Positions 1-9,782 of a stretch of DNA of 48,497 nucleotides are shown piece by piece. Position 1 is the stretch's first letter, and every line of letters starts with the position of its first letter. The notes under the pieces were generated by a model that saw only the letters and a list, made by a program, of their open reading frames with translations, searched no databases and was not told the origin of the DNA. The DNA comes from Aquiluna sp. (lineage in GTDB: Bacteria; Actinomycetota; Actinomycetes; Actinomycetales; Microbacteriaceae). The stretch spans positions 1-48,497 of the forward strand of contig JAOHCW010000008.1 of NCBI GenBank assembly GCA_028095925.1, read 5' to 3'. The position numbers and the translations under genes are program-made.

Positions 1-44
1 GAAACGCTCACGATTACTAGACTACGAGGCTAGAGGGGTGCCTT

Positions 45-1319
45 ATGCCACTGTACTGCGAACGGTTGAACGCCTGGACATCGCTCACTGACACCTTCGT
101 TTCCTTTTTCGGTCATCTTCCAGGCGCATTTTGGCTCGATAGACAGCACCACCCGACCGCTCGCTATTCGGTTATTGGGGCTGGTGTGCCTGCCACTGAC
201 TTCAAGGTTTTGACCACGAGCGAACACCTGGACGTGCCGTTTGCCTTTCGTCCCGGTTACGTGGGAGTGATTCACTACTCAAACTTGCCTCAAGACATCA
301 GTCAGTTTGAACTTTTGAGCGTAGACCGAGCTTTTGTCTACGATCACGACGCCAAAGGGATGTATTTCATTGGTGACTTTCCAGATCGGTCCGAGTTTGA
401 CTCTTGGCACCATGCAGCCCTGCTAAGACTTGCGCTTGTAGGTGGTGAGGCCTCTAGCTATGAGCTAACCAACCCTGCCGCTACCTCCGCAGAGCTTTCT
501 GCCATTGACAGTAGGGAGGTTTACAGGGAAAAAATCGAGAGAGTAAGAGAGCACATCGCAGCGGGCGATGTTTATCAGCTTTGCCTGACCACCAAGCTTC
601 GCGGTGATTACTCCGGCGATCCACTGAGCTACTTCCTAAGGCTTCGCAAAGAACACCCAGCACCATATTCAAGTTTCATAAGACTTGAGGATCGCAGCTA
701 TGTCTCGATCACACCGGAGCTATTTGTCTCTAGTCACGGAACCAGGGTGCTCTCCTCGCCTATCAAGGGAACCCGCAGCCGGTCAGAGGATGCCAAGAGA
801 GATGCGGAACTGATGAACCAGCTCGGTAGTGATCCAAAGGAGCGGGCCGAGAATCTGATGATTGTGGATCTAATTCGCAACGACATGTCAATAGCCTGTG
901 ACCCCGAGAGCATTCAAGTTGAGAATCTTCTCGCAATCAGGAGCTATTCAACGGTTCATCAGCTGGTCAGCGATGTTTCTGGACAGCTCTCCGAGGGGAA
1001 GAATTCTCTTGATGCCCTGCGAGCGCTATTTCCTGGCGGGTCAATGACCGGCGCTCCAAAAATCAAGGCGATGGAGCTAATTGGCACTCTGGAGAGCGAA
1101 GACAGGCAGGGTTACTCGGGAGCAATCGGCTGGATTTCTCAAAGTGGCGACATGGAGCTTGCAATGGTCATCCGCACAGCAATTTTTGAAAAAGACTCAG
1201 TCTCGATAGGTATTGGTGGCGGAATCACCTCGGATTCCGAAGCCAATGCCGAGCACGAGGAAATCCAATTGAAAGCCACCGCACTTGTGGGCGCCCTGGG
1301 TGCGAGTGTGCGTTGGTAA
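45..1319 (+). CDS. pabB: Aminodeoxychorismate synthase component I
   Basis: The product (424 residues) should convert chorismate to aminodeoxychorismate with ammonia from a PabA-type amidotransferase, the first step toward p-aminobenzoate and folate. The C-terminal chorismate-binding domain is clear. It has PIKGT at residues 239-243, where the lysine is typical of PabB and TrpE usually has alanine. It also has the IVDLIRNDM segment near 275 and the GGSMTGAPK segment near 335. The N-terminal third is divergent, as usual for the family. The ATG is preceded by a GAGGGG ribosome binding site. No pabA or pabC is visible in the window. leuS follows after 33 bases. Anthranilate synthase (trpE) is the main alternative but PIKGT argues against it. 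Confidence 0.85.
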   Translation: MPLYCERLNAWTSLTDTFVSFFGHLPGAFWLDRQHHPTARYSVIGAGVPATDFKVLTTSEHLDVPFAFRPGYVGVIHYSNLPQDISQFELLSVDRAFVYDHDAKGMYFIGDFPDRSEFDSWHHAALLRLALVGGEASSYELTNPAATSAELSAIDSREVYREKIERVREHIAAGDVYQLCLTTKLRGDYSGDPLSYFLRLRKEHPAPYSSFIRLEDRSYVSITPELFVSSHGTRVLSSPIKGTRSRSEDAKRDAELMNQLGSDPKERAENLMIVDLIRNDMSIACDPESIQVENLLAIRSYSTVHQLVSDVSGQLSEGKNSLDALRALFPGGSMTGAPKIKAMELIGTLESEDRQGYSGAIGWISQSGDMELAMVIRTAIFEKDSVSIGIGGGITSDSEANAEHEEIQLKATALVGALGASVRW

Positions 1320-1352
1320 CCTTTTATCTTCCACTCAGCTAAGGAAACCAGT

Positions 1353-3818
1353 TTGCAAGAGGAATACAACGTCTCGGCACTTCAGGAGAAGTGGTTGCCG
1401 GTTTGGGATCAAATCAAACCGTTCGACTCATCCAACCCAGAAGATTCAAGGCCCAAGAAGTATGTCCTCGACATGTTCCCCTACCCCTCTGGGGACCTGC
1501 ACATGGGCCACGCCGAGGCCTACGCGCTCGGAGACGTCATTGCCCGCTACTGGATCCAGCGCGGCTACAACGTCATGCACCCAATTGGCTGGGATGCCTT
1601 CGGACTTCCCGCTGAGAATGCAGCAATCAAGCGGGGGCTAGATCCTCGCAATTGGACTTACGAAAATATTGACCAGCAGAAGAGCTCAATGCGCCGCTAT
1701 GCCTGCAGCTTTGACTGGGACAGAGTTCTGCAGACCTGCGATCCGATCTACTACAGCTGGAATCAGTGGCTGTTTCTGCAGTTTTATCGGCGAGGTCTCG
1801 CCTACCGCAAAAACAGCAACGTTAACTGGTGTCCAAGCTGCCAGACCGTGCTCGCTAACGAGCAGGTTGTAAACGGCCTCTGTGAGCGCTGTGACACTCA
1901 GGTCACCAAGAAGGCCCTGACTCAGTGGTATTTCAAGGTCACTGACTACGCGGACAGGCTGCTGGATGACCTAAAGACTCTAGAAGGTAATTGGCCCTCC
2001 AAGGTCTTGACCATGCAGCGCAACTGGATCGGCAGATCCTATGGAGCAAACCTGACCTTTGAGATCGAGGGGAGAGCCGAGCCGATCGAGGTTTACTCAA
2101 CGCGCCCAGACACGCTCTTTGGCGCGACCTTCATGGTCGTGGCAGCCGACTCAGACCTGGCCAGTGAGCTTGCCGCAGGTTCGTCCGCTGAGGTGCGAAC
2201 GCAGTTCCACAGCTACCTAGAGAAGACCAAGAAGGCAAACGACATTGAGCGACTTTCGACAGATCGCGAGAAGACCGGTGTATTCCTTGAACGGTATGCA
2301 ATCAATCCACTAAACGGAGAGCGACTGCCAATCTGGGTATCCGACTACGTGCTCGCTGACTACGGAACCGGCGCCATCATGGGCGTGCCCGCACATGATG
2401 AGCGAGACATTGAGTTTGCCAAGGCGATGGGTATCGAGATTCGAATGGTGGTTGATACCGGCGAGGAAGACCCTGCCAAGAGTTTTGTCGCGACCGTCGG
2501 CGATGGCGTCATGGTTAACTCCGGAGAGCTGGATGGACTCACCAAGGCTGACGCCATCGAAAAAGCAATTGAGCTCCTGCAGGAAAAGGGCTCGGGCAAG
2601 AAGGCAAAGAACTACAGGCTGCGTGATTGGCTGATCTCTAGGCAACGCTACTGGGGCACTCCGATTCCCATCATTCACTGCGATAAGTGCGGTGAGGTTG
2701 AGGTGCCCGAAGATCAACTGCCTGTGGAGTTGCCACCAACCGAGGGTCTGGATCTGCAGCCCAAGGGCACCTCACCGCTGGGTGCCGCCAGCGACTGGGT
2801 CAATGTTGATTGCCCGAAGTGCGGCGCAGCCGCTAAGCGCGACAGCGACACCATGGACACCTTCGTTGATAGCTCCTGGTACTTCCTTCGCTACCTAAAC
2901 CCAGGAAGCGAAGAGGTTGCCTTTGACCCTGAAATGGCAAAAGAGTGGGCTCCGGTTGATCAGTACGTCGGTGGTGTGACTCACGCCATCCTGCATCTTC
3001 TCTACTCCAGGTTTTTCACCAAGGTTCTATTCGACATGAAGCTTGTCGATTTCGAAGAGCCCTTCACACGCCTTTTGAACCAGGGCATGGTGCTAATGAA
3101 TGGCCAGGCCATGAGCAAGTCGCGCGGCAATCTCGTAAGACTTAGTGAGCAGCTGGATGAGCACGGCGTGGATGCCGTAAGGCTAACGATGGCGTTTGCT
3201 GGGCCTCCCGAGGATGACATTGACTGGGCGGATGTTTCACCAGCGGCCTCCTCCAAGTTTCTAGCTCGTGCCTGGAGGGTCGCACAGGACGTCACCAGTG
3301 AGGTTGGCAGTGATGACAAGGCCGGCGACAAGGCAGTTCGAAGCGCAACCCACGCATTTCTCAAGTCTTTTGAGGAGTCAATTGAGGGCTTCAAGTTCAA
3401 TGTGGGTGTTGCGAAGTGCATGGAGCTCACAAATACCCTGCGAAAGGCCATCGACTCAGGTTGTGGGCCACAAGATCAAGCCGTGCGCGAGGGTGCAGAA
3501 GAGCTGGCTAAGGCGCTAAGCCTCTTTGCTCCCTACACAGCGGAAGACATGTGGAGCCTTCTTGGCCACGAGCCATCAGTAGCCAAGGCAAAGTTGCGCT
3601 CAGTAGATGAATCATTGTTGGTGCGTCAGACCCTGACGGCGGTTGCTCAGGTGGATGGAAAGCTCCGAGACAAGTTTGAGGTCTCAACGACCATTACCGA
3701 GGATGAGCTTCGCGAACTTGTTATGAATTCCGATGCCGTGAAGCGTGCCCTGGAGGGCAAAGAGGCAAAGAACATCATCGTTCGTGCCCCGAAGCTTGTG
3801 AACATCTCGACCAAGTAG
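1353..3818 (+). CDS. leuS: Leucyl-tRNA synthetase
   Basis: This class I synthetase (821 residues) charges tRNA-Leu in the cytoplasm. The HIGH-type motif reads HMGH at residues 50-53 within [10 protein letters not shown], and the KMSKS-type motif reads AMSKSRGN around residues 586-593. Between them lie a CPSC/CERC zinc knuckle, a CP1 editing domain containing [11 protein letters not shown] and GVPAHDERD, and a second CDKC/CPKC zinc site. Length and domain order are normal. The start is TTG, supported by AAGGAA eight bases upstream and by homology beginning immediately. The comEC remnant begins within about 45 bases of the stop, where actinobacteria usually carry comEA and comEC. Confidence 0.97.
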   Translation: MQEEYNVSALQEKWLPVWDQIKPFDSSNPEDSRPKKYVLDMFPYPSGDLHMGHAEAYALGDVIARYWIQRGYNVMHPIGWDAFGLPAENAAIKRGLDPRNWTYENIDQQKSSMRRYACSFDWDRVLQTCDPIYYSWNQWLFLQFYRRGLAYRKNSNVNWCPSCQTVLANEQVVNGLCERCDTQVTKKALTQWYFKVTDYADRLLDDLKTLEGNWPSKVLTMQRNWIGRSYGANLTFEIEGRAEPIEVYSTRPDTLFGATFMVVAADSDLASELAAGSSAEVRTQFHSYLEKTKKANDIERLSTDREKTGVFLERYAINPLNGERLPIWVSDYVLADYGTGAIMGVPAHDERDIEFAKAMGIEIRMVVDTGEEDPAKSFVATVGDGVMVNSGELDGLTKADAIEKAIELLQEKGSGKKAKNYRLRDWLISRQRYWGTPIPIIHCDKCGEVEVPEDQLPVELPPTEGLDLQPKGTSPLGAASDWVNVDCPKCGAAAKRDSDTMDTFVDSSWYFLRYLNPGSEEVAFDPEMAKEWAPVDQYVGGVTHAILHLLYSRFFTKVLFDMKLVDFEEPFTRLLNQGMVLMNGQAMSKSRGNLVRLSEQLDEHGVDAVRLTMAFAGPPEDDIDWADVSPAASSKFLARAWRVAQDVTSEVGSDDKAGDKAVRSATHAFLKSFEESIEGFKFNVGVAKCMELTNTLRKAIDSGCGPQDQAVREGAEELAKALSLFAPYTAEDMWSLLGHEPSVAKAKLRSVDESLLVRQTLTAVAQVDGKLRDKFEVSTTITEDELRELVMNSDAVKRALEGKEAKNIIVRAPKLVNISTK

Positions 3819-3862
3819 CCACTTCTTCACAACCTCACACGGGCTGCCCAAGGCAGCTAGCT

Positions 3863-4282
3863 TTGGTTGCAAGATGCTCCCATGCGAGCGAGGCTTCTGA
3901 CAGCAACGATGCATCCCTGGTCCTCTTGCTGGAAAGCACCGATTTTTCGGTCTTGTTCCTAGGGGATTTGGGAGAGGCTGGACAAGAGCGGTTGCTTGCG
4001 CGAAACCTAAGGGTATTTGCGTTGCTTGCATCCAAGGCCCTTGTAACAAAGGTTGCTCACCACGGTTCGGCTGACCAGTCACGCACCTTTTACGGAGCTC
4101 TAGATTCTGAATATCTGGTTTTTTCAGTCGGCAAGAATGACTATGGACACCCCGCCCGCTCGGCTCTATCACTTGCCTGGCAAAGTGGTGCTGAGATTCT
4201 TAGGACCGACAAGCTTGGACACATAGCTCTGGGGCACGATCATCAGCTCCGCTATCGCTACAGCGGTAAACTGACCGCGTGA
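3863..4282 (+). pseudogene. comEC: 3' remnant of comEC (C-terminal metallo-beta-lactamase part)
   Basis: The 139-residue frame matches only the end of the ComEC/Rec2 DNA-uptake channel. It keeps the metal-binding aspartate region LGDLGEAG, the AHHGSADQS loop and the VGKNDYGHP motif. All the transmembrane competence region and the first HxHxDH part of the beta-lactamase domain, normally some 600 residues, are absent. No comEA is present either. The reading frame is open upstream into leuS but shows no further ComEC similarity, so the break lies within about 45 bases after leuS. TTG at 3863 is only the first possible start and has no good ribosome binding site. The end overlaps the holA start as GTGA, so the 3' end may survive because holA translation or transcription depends on it. 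It cannot support DNA uptake. Confidence 0.75.
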
Positions 4283-5229
4283 GCGGCACGGTGCACTGGT
4301 TTGATGCGAGGCCCGCTCCGCTCGTGCTGGTGGTTGGACCAGAAAACTACCTGGCCTCAAAGGCCATTTGGCTAATAAGAGAAGCCCTTCGTGGTGAGTT
4401 TGCCGAACTTGAAGTTTCCGAGATCCCAGAGGGTGGTTATTCAGTCGGGAGCCTGTTCGACTATGCCTCGCCGTCTTTGTTTGCAGAGCCACGACTTGTG
4501 ATCATTCAGGGTGCGGGAGAGGGGCTTCTAGAAGACCTCAAGCAGTTAGTAGATAACCCAGTAGACAGCTGTACCGTCATTGTCAGGCTCCCAAACATGG
4601 TTGGCCACAGCGGCAAGATACGCAAGGAGCTCGCTAAGCAGGCCCTGAGCGTGAGCTGTGAGGAACTCAAAAAAGATGCCGAGCGAATCGATTTTGTGAA
4701 GCGCGAGTTTTCTGCGCGTGGCGTGCCGATTGAGCAGCCAGCCATTAGGGCACTGGTGGGAGCCTTTGCCTCTGACCTGGGAGAGCTTGGGGCTGCCTGC
4801 TCACAGTTGAGCTCCACCCACGCCAAAGTCAGCTTGCAGGATGTCGAGCTTGCTTTTGGAGGTCGGGTCGAGACAAATGCCTTCAAAATCGCTGACGCGG
4901 CCCTCTCGGGAAATGCTGCCGAGGCCATTCGCCTGTTCAGGCACGGATTTGCAACCGGTATTGACTCAGTCGCTCTAGTTGCCGCTTTGAGCATGAGAAT
5001 TCGTCAACTTGCAAGGCTTTTCAACGACAGAAATGCAGCTCCTGCAACTCTTGGCATGCAACCTTGGCAGATTGACAAGGCCAGAAAAGAGCTGAGCGGG
5101 TGGCAAGAGGAGGATCTGGCTGGTCTTGTTCGCCTGGCGGCCCAGACCGATGCCGAGGTCAAGGGTGCTTCCCGTGACCCGGAGTATTCAGTCGAGAAGC
5201 TTCTTCTTGCAATGGCCAGGGCAAACTAA
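4279..5229 (+). CDS. holA: DNA polymerase III subunit delta
   Basis: The product (316 residues) is the clamp-loader delta subunit that opens the sliding clamp for the replicative polymerase. The N-terminal AAA+-like fold starts with PLVLVVGPENYLASKA. The helical C-terminal half carries the usual FKIADAALSGNAAEAIRLF segment and ends in VEKLLLAMARAN, both typical of HolA. The GTG start overlaps the comEC remnant stop (GTGA), an arrangement inherited from the normal comEC-holA pair. A hairpin follows the stop. Gene order leuS-(comEC)-holA-rpsT agrees with other actinobacteria. Confidence 0.93.
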   Translation: MSGTVHWFDARPAPLVLVVGPENYLASKAIWLIREALRGEFAELEVSEIPEGGYSVGSLFDYASPSLFAEPRLVIIQGAGEGLLEDLKQLVDNPVDSCTVIVRLPNMVGHSGKIRKELAKQALSVSCEELKKDAERIDFVKREFSARGVPIEQPAIRALVGAFASDLGELGAACSQLSSTHAKVSLQDVELAFGGRVETNAFKIADAALSGNAAEAIRLFRHGFATGIDSVALVAALSMRIRQLARLFNDRNAAPATLGMQPWQIDKARKELSGWQEEDLAGLVRLAAQTDAEVKGASRDPEYSVEKLLLAMARAN

Positions 5230-5230
5230 A

Positions 5231-5256
5231 AGGGCCAAGACTTTCGTCTTAGCCCT
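5231..5256. terminator. Shared hairpin terminator between holA and rpsT
   Basis: The arms AGGGCCAAGAC and GTCTTAGCCCT pair over 11 positions with one C-A mismatch around a TTTC loop. Read on the minus strand, the hairpin is followed by a TTTAGTTT tract, so it best fits a terminator for rpsT. It may also stop holA transcripts. Confidence 0.7.
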
Positions 5257-5275
5257 ACTAGTAAAAAACTTTGTC

Positions 5276-5536
5276 TTAGAGGCTTGCTACCTTCTTGGCG
5301 ATTGCGCTCTTGCGGTTAGCTGCCTGGTTCTTGTGGACAACACCCTTGCTTACCGCCTTGTCTAGCTTGCGTGTGGCGTTCTGAAGAGCCGCCTCTGCAG
5401 CCTTCTTGTCGCCTGAGTTTGCGGCCTCGCGGGCGGCGCGAACTGCGCTCTTGACCTCGGTGCGGACTGCCTTGTTGCGCTCTTCAGCCTTACGGTTGGT
5501 GCCGATCCGCTTGATCTTGGACTTTATGTTGGCCAT
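5276..5536 (-). CDS. rpsT: 30S ribosomal protein S20
   Basis: This basic helical protein (86 residues) binds 16S rRNA early in small-subunit assembly. It begins [20 protein letters not shown] and has the [16 protein letters not shown] and [17 protein letters not shown] segments that define S20. Length is normal. It is the only minus-strand gene in the first 25 kb, lying convergent to holA and divergent from lepA, so it should have its own promoter. The ribosome binding site is the GAAAGTGA stretch just before the ATG. Confidence 0.97.
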   Translation of the reverse strand: MANIKSKIKRIGTNRKAEERNKAVRTEVKSAVRAAREAANSGDKKAAEAALQNATRKLDKAVSKGVVHKNQAANRKSAIAKKVASL

Positions 5537-5551
5537 GTTTCACTTTCTAAA

Positions 5552-5570
5552 AAGAAAATCCTGTTTTCTT
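5552..5570 (-). promoter_or_regulatory. A/T-rich hairpin in the rpsT leader
   Basis: AAGAAAA and TTTTCTT form a perfect seven-pair inverted repeat with a five-base loop, 16 bases before the rpsT start. In the transcript it is followed by a run of T. S20 is known to control its own translation in other bacteria, but a link to this hairpin is only a guess. Confidence 0.3.
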
Positions 5571-5595
5571 GGGAGATACCTCAGAACAAGCTAAA

Positions 5596-5624
5596 ACTCT
5601 ACCAGTGTGATTATTTATGGGCAA
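5596..5624 (-). promoter_or_regulatory. Candidate rpsT promoter
   Basis: On the minus strand TTGCCC (5624-5619) and TAGAGT (5601-5596) are separated by 17 bases, each matching four of six sigma-70-type consensus positions. They lie about 60 bases before the rpsT start. Confidence 0.4.
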
Positions 5625-5674
5625 GCATCTGAGAGAATTGGGGCTCATTCGCTTTTTCCACAATTGAGGTCAGT

Positions 5675-7525
5675 TTGTCGCCACGTGCAGCCAAGGCTCT
5701 AGAGCCCAGTCAGACGCCTGCTGACCTGATCAGAAATTTCTGCATCATTGCTCACATCGATCACGGTAAATCGACACTTGCTGATCGAATGCTGCAACTA
5801 ACTGGCATTGTCTCCGACCGTGAAATGCGCGCCCAATACCTCGACCGCATGGACATTGAGCGGGAGCGCGGTATCACCATCAAAAGCCAGGCTGTGAGGC
5901 TGCCTTGGGAGCTTGAGGGTCAGGCATTCGCCCTAAACATGATTGACACTCCCGGGCACGTGGACTTTACGTATGAGGTGTCGCGCTCATTGGCTGCTTG
6001 CGAGGGCGCAGTACTACTGGTAGATGCCGCTCAGGGCATTGAGGCACAGACACTGGCCAACCTCTACCTTGCGCTGGAGAACGACCTTGAAATCATCCCG
6101 GTGCTTAACAAGATCGATCTTCCTGCCGCACAGCCCGAGAAGTACGCTGAAGAGCTCGCGAACCTCATTGGCGGGGACCCCGATGACTGCCTGAGAGTTT
6201 CCGGTAAAACGGGCGCTGGCGTTGCCGAGCTTATGGACCTAATCGTCAAGCGAGTGCCGGCACCAACCGGAGACTCTGATGCACCGGCAAGGGCAATGAT
6301 CTTTGATTCCGTCTATGACTCCTATCGCGGGGTCGTTACCTACGTCAGGATGATTGACGGGTCTCTCAAGCCTCGCGAAAACATTCAGATGATGTCCACC
6401 AGGGCTGTCCACGAGCTTCTAGAAATCGGTGTTATATCTCCAGAGCCAATTGCGACAAAGGGTCTTGGAGTAGGTGAGGTGGGTTACCTAATAACCGGTG
6501 TGAAGGATGTTAGGCAGTCAAAGGTTGGTGACACAGTCACTACAAAAACCAAGCCCGCAAGTGCTCCACTGAAGGGTTACGCAGAGCCAAAACCAATGGT
6601 CTTTTCTGGAATCTATCCAATTGATGGCAGCGACTACCCAGACCTGCGAGAGGCACTAGACAAGCTGAGACTCAGCGATGCATCTCTGGTCTATGAACCC
6701 GAGACTTCAGCGGCATTGGGCTTTGGATTTAGGTGTGGGTTCCTTGGCCTTTTGCACCTCGAGATCATCACCGAGAGGCTCGAGCGGGAGTTTGGGCTTG
6801 CACTAATCGCCACCAGCCCCTCTGTGGTTTATCACGTTCGTAAGGATGATGGCACTGAGTTAGTCGTCACTAACCCCTCTGAATACCCTGACGGCAAGAT
6901 TGCCGAGGTCGAGGAACCCATGGTGAAGGCGACCATTCTGGCGCCCAAAGACTATGTCGGAACCATCATGGAGCTTTGCCAAACCAAGCGCGGAACCATG
7001 ATGGACATGCAGTACCTAGGTGAAGACAGGGTTCAGATTCGCTACCGCCTGCCACTGGCAGAGATAGTTTTTGACTTCTTCGATCAGCTCAAGAGCAAGA
7101 CTCAAGGCTATGCGTCACTGGACTACGAGGACGACGGCTTCACTGTTGGAGACCTGGTCCGGGTTGATTTGCTATTACAGGGTGAGCGCGTGGATGCCTT
7201 TTCGGCCATAGTCCACAAGGACAAGGCCTACGCCCATGGGGTAAGGATTGCGGGCAAGCTCAGAGAGCTAATCCCAAGGCAGCAGTTTGAGGTCCCGATT
7301 CAAGCCGCTGTCGGAGCCCGGGTTATTGCGAGGGAGACCATCCGTGCCATCCGTAAGGACGTTCTTGCAAAGTGCTACGGCGGAGACATCACAAGAAAGC
7401 GCAAGCTGCTCGAGAAGCAAAAAGAGGGTAAGAAGCGCATGAAGATGGTCGGTCGTGTCGAGGTGCCGCAGGAGGCCTTTATTGCCGCGCTGAGCTCGGA
7501 TGACAGCAAGGCGGCGAAGAAATAG
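5675..7525 (+). CDS. lepA: Elongation factor 4 (back-translocating GTPase LepA)
   Basis: LepA (616 residues) is a ribosome-bound GTPase of the EF-G family. GTPase motifs are all present: AHIDHGKST at residues 26-34, the RGITI switch, [14 protein letters not shown] and SGKTG. The EF4-specific C-terminal part ends in [24 protein letters not shown], which is diagnostic. The TTG start has a GAGG ribosome binding site five bases upstream and gives a typical actinobacterial N-terminus. hemW begins at the base after the stop codon, so the two are probably co-translated. Confidence 0.97.
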   Translation: MSPRAAKALEPSQTPADLIRNFCIIAHIDHGKSTLADRMLQLTGIVSDREMRAQYLDRMDIERERGITIKSQAVRLPWELEGQAFALNMIDTPGHVDFTYEVSRSLAACEGAVLLVDAAQGIEAQTLANLYLALENDLEIIPVLNKIDLPAAQPEKYAEELANLIGGDPDDCLRVSGKTGAGVAELMDLIVKRVPAPTGDSDAPARAMIFDSVYDSYRGVVTYVRMIDGSLKPRENIQMMSTRAVHELLEIGVISPEPIATKGLGVGEVGYLITGVKDVRQSKVGDTVTTKTKPASAPLKGYAEPKPMVFSGIYPIDGSDYPDLREALDKLRLSDASLVYEPETSAALGFGFRCGFLGLLHLEIITERLEREFGLALIATSPSVVYHVRKDDGTELVVTNPSEYPDGKIAEVEEPMVKATILAPKDYVGTIMELCQTKRGTMMDMQYLGEDRVQIRYRLPLAEIVFDFFDQLKSKTQGYASLDYEDDGFTVGDLVRVDLLLQGERVDAFSAIVHKDKAYAHGVRIAGKLRELIPRQQFEVPIQAAVGARVIARETIRAIRKDVLAKCYGGDITRKRKLLEKQKEGKKRMKMVGRVEVPQEAFIAALSSDDSKAAKK

Positions 7526-8713
7526 GTGCCCGGTGCACTTCCTGTTGGAGCCCCTTGGCCAAAGGACAACCAGCTAAATAGAGCCCCAGGCACCAGAAGC
7601 TTTCATGCCTATGTTCACGTTCCGTTTTGCGAGGTGCGCTGCGGCTACTGCGACTTCAACACCTACACCGCAAAGGAATTGGGCGGTGTCAGCCAGGCGA
7701 CCTTTCACCAGCACCTGATAAGCGAGATTGCATTTTCCAAGAAGGTCCTTGGAGAAATGCCGGCGCTCTCGTCCGTCTTTATCGGCGGTGGCACACCATC
7801 GCTGTTTACAGCTGAGCAAATAGGAGCTGTATTGGAAAGCCTTGGTGAAAGCTTTGGGCTGGCATCAGATTGCGAGGTGACCCTCGAGGCAAACCCTGAG
7901 TCAACAACCGAGGAATACCTAGGCGAGATTGTCGAGGTAGGGATCACGAGAGTTTCGATGGGCGTGCAGAGCTTTGATAGCCAGGTGCTCCAGACTCTGG
8001 ACCGCCAGCACGACCCAGAACGGGTTGCTCCATTGATTACTGAAGCCAAGGAGCTTGGGTTGGTGACGAGCGTAGACCTCATCTATGGCGCTCCGGGCGA
8101 GACCTTGAATTCTTGGTCGAAAACGCTGAGCGAGGCCTTGGCGCTGGGTACCGATCATGTCTCTGCATACTCCCTAATTGTTGAGCCGGGCACGAAGCTA
8201 GCCAGGCAGATCGCAACGGGTGAGATTGGACCCACTAGCGAAGACCTAAATGCTGAGATGTATGAACATGCGACCCAGAGGCTTGAGGGCGCCAGTCTTG
8301 AGTGGTACGAGGTCTCCAATTGGGGCAAACCGTCTGAGCACAACAGTGCCTATTGGAAGTCTCAGAACTGGTGGGGGTATGGGCCCGGTGCTCACTCCCA
8401 CATCGATGGCAATCGGTTCTGGAACCACAAGCACCCAACCAGCTATCAAAAGGCGCTCTCCGATGGCGCTCCTGCTGCAGGAATTGAACGACTAACAGAC
8501 CGGCAGATGCTGGAGGAGCAGCTGCTGCTAATGCTTCGCACCGAGTGGGGGGTGGAGAGAGAACTATTTGCAAAGCTCGAGGTCCCACCCGAACTGGTTG
8601 CGCAGGAGATTGCTGCGGGAAATCTTGAACTCAGCGGAGCCGATTGCATCAGGGTCTCAAGAAAAGGCAGGCTAATAGTTGACGGTCTTGTGGTGAAATT
8701 TCTGAGCCATTGA
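7526..8713 (+). CDS. hemW: Heme chaperone HemW, radical SAM family
   Basis: HemW (395 residues) binds heme and a 4Fe-4S cluster and was formerly annotated as oxygen-independent coproporphyrinogen oxidase. The radical SAM motif is C35-EVR-C39-GY-C42, followed by FNTYT. FIGGGTPSL and GVQSFD match the SAM-binding barrel, and the C-terminal WWGYGPGAHSHIDG region matches HemW. The GTG start directly follows the lepA stop. The resulting N-terminus MPGALPVGAPWP resembles those of other actinobacterial HemW proteins. True HemN would carry an additional N-terminal cysteine and helix motif, so HemW is preferred. Confidence 0.9.
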   Translation: MPGALPVGAPWPKDNQLNRAPGTRSFHAYVHVPFCEVRCGYCDFNTYTAKELGGVSQATFHQHLISEIAFSKKVLGEMPALSSVFIGGGTPSLFTAEQIGAVLESLGESFGLASDCEVTLEANPESTTEEYLGEIVEVGITRVSMGVQSFDSQVLQTLDRQHDPERVAPLITEAKELGLVTSVDLIYGAPGETLNSWSKTLSEALALGTDHVSAYSLIVEPGTKLARQIATGEIGPTSEDLNAEMYEHATQRLEGASLEWYEVSNWGKPSEHNSAYWKSQNWWGYGPGAHSHIDGNRFWNHKHPTSYQKALSDGAPAAGIERLTDRQMLEEQLLLMLRTEWGVERELFAKLEVPPELVAQEIAAGNLELSGADCIRVSRKGRLIVDGLVVKFLSH

Positions 8714-8725
8714 GTGTTGAATGTT

Positions 8726-8731
8726 TAGAAT
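8726..8731 (+). promoter_or_regulatory. Candidate -10 element of hrcA
   Basis: TAGAAT matches TATAAT at five of six positions and touches the first base of the CIRCE operator, so HrcA binding would block initiation. No clear -35 element was seen. Confidence 0.4.
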
Positions 8732-8757
8732 TGGCACTCAGGTTAGGTGAGTGCCAA
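8731..8757 (+). promoter_or_regulatory. CIRCE operator (HrcA binding site)
   Basis: TTGGCACTC and GAGTGCCAA flank a nine-base spacer exactly as in CIRCE (TTAGCACTC-N9-GAGTGCTAA). The single difference from consensus is symmetrical in both arms, so the palindrome is perfect. The right arm contains part of the hrcA ribosome binding site and ends at the A of the start codon. HrcA should repress its own operon here and release it under heat shock. Confidence 0.93.
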
Positions 8758-9782
8758 TGATTCCAGATAGATCACTTGATGTCCTCAGGGCGATAGTCCA
8801 GGACTTCATTTCGTCTAACCAGCCAGTTGGGTCGAAGTCACTGCTTGACCGGCACCCACTTGGAGTCTCGGCAGCGACGGTGAGAAATGATATGGCACTT
8901 CTCGAAGAGGAAGAGCTGATCACCGGCCTTCACACTTCTTCGGGGCTTATCCCCACCGAAAAGGGCTACCGACTCTTTGTTGACCACCTCGGCGAGATCA
9001 AGCCACTTTCCTCACCTGAGAGAAATGCAATTGAAAGTTTTTTGGACGAGGCGAGCGATCTCGACGATGTGGTTGAGCGGACAGCTAGAAGCCTGGCGCA
9101 GCTCACAAACGCTCTTGCTCTGGTTCAATACCCATCTCTTGGTAGGTCATCTGTGCGCCACATCGAGCTAATTCCCCTTAGCGAAAAACGCGTCCTGCTC
9201 ATGCTGATTGTCGACTCTGGTCGCATTCAGCAGCTTCAGATAGAGAGCCCGGACGCGATAGATGAAGAGCTCATTCACCAACTCAGGGGCCGGCTTAACG
9301 GAATGCTGGCCGGCGGTCAGCTTGCTGGTGTTGAGGAAAAGCTCAAGGGGCTTACCGAGGAGTTTTCTGCCGAGCGGCGCGGCACCGTAAACAAGATTCT
9401 GGACTCTCTCAAGTCACTGGTCGAAGCAAACAGGCAGGAGAAGCTGGTGGTTTCGGGAGCTGCGAACCTCGTGAAGCAGGACCAGGATTTCTCGGGGGAA
9501 CTATCGAAGGTTTTAGAGGCGATTGAGGAGCAGGTTGTCCTTCTTAAGCTGTTAGACGAACTTCACTCCGACCAGTTCGGTGTGGGGCTGCGGATTGGCT
9601 CTGAGCTTGGTCTAGGAAATCTGACGCACACTTCACTGGTGGTCAGTGGCTACGAGAAAAGCGGGACCGAGGTGGCGAAGCTTGGAGTGTTGGGCCCGAC
9701 CCGCATGGACTACTCGGGGAACATTGCGTCAGTTAGGGCTGTTGCTAGGTACCTAACCAAGCTCCTGGAGGGTAATTCTTGA
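8757..9782 (+). CDS. hrcA: Heat-inducible transcription repressor HrcA
   Basis: HrcA (341 residues from this start) represses class I heat-shock genes by binding CIRCE. The N-terminal winged helix is visible in [24 protein letters not shown] and [15 protein letters not shown]. The GAF-like and insertion domains fill the rest, ending in [23 protein letters not shown] at 8757 is chosen because AGGTGAG at 8745-8751 is correctly spaced for it. A GTG two codons upstream would overlap that site. The stop overlaps the dnaJ start as TTGA, so repressor and co-chaperone are made from one transcript. Confidence 0.93.
   Translation: MIPDRSLDVLRAIVQDFISSNQPVGSKSLLDRHPLGVSAATVRNDMALLEEEELITGLHTSSGLIPTEKGYRLFVDHLGEIKPLSSPERNAIESFLDEASDLDDVVERTARSLAQLTNALALVQYPSLGRSSVRHIELIPLSEKRVLLMLIVDSGRIQQLQIESPDAIDEELIHQLRGRLNGMLAGGQLAGVEEKLKGLTEEFSAERRGTVNKILDSLKSLVEANRQEKLVVSGAANLVKQDQDFSGELSKVLEAIEEQVVLLKLLDELHSDQFGVGLRIGSELGLGNLTHTSLVVSGYEKSGTEVAKLGVLGPTRMDYSGNIASVRAVARYLTKLLEGNS

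Noticed and set aside
2310-2717. Antisense open frame of 135 codons inside leuS
   Set aside because: It lies wholly opposite a perfectly conserved leuS region, has no ribosome binding site or known domain, and is a codon-bias shadow. The same applies to other antisense frames in leuS, fadD, aceE and pulA.
8751-8756. GTG at 8751 as hrcA start
   Set aside because: It lies in the AGGTGAG ribosome binding site and the right arm of CIRCE. ATG at 8757 is correctly spaced.
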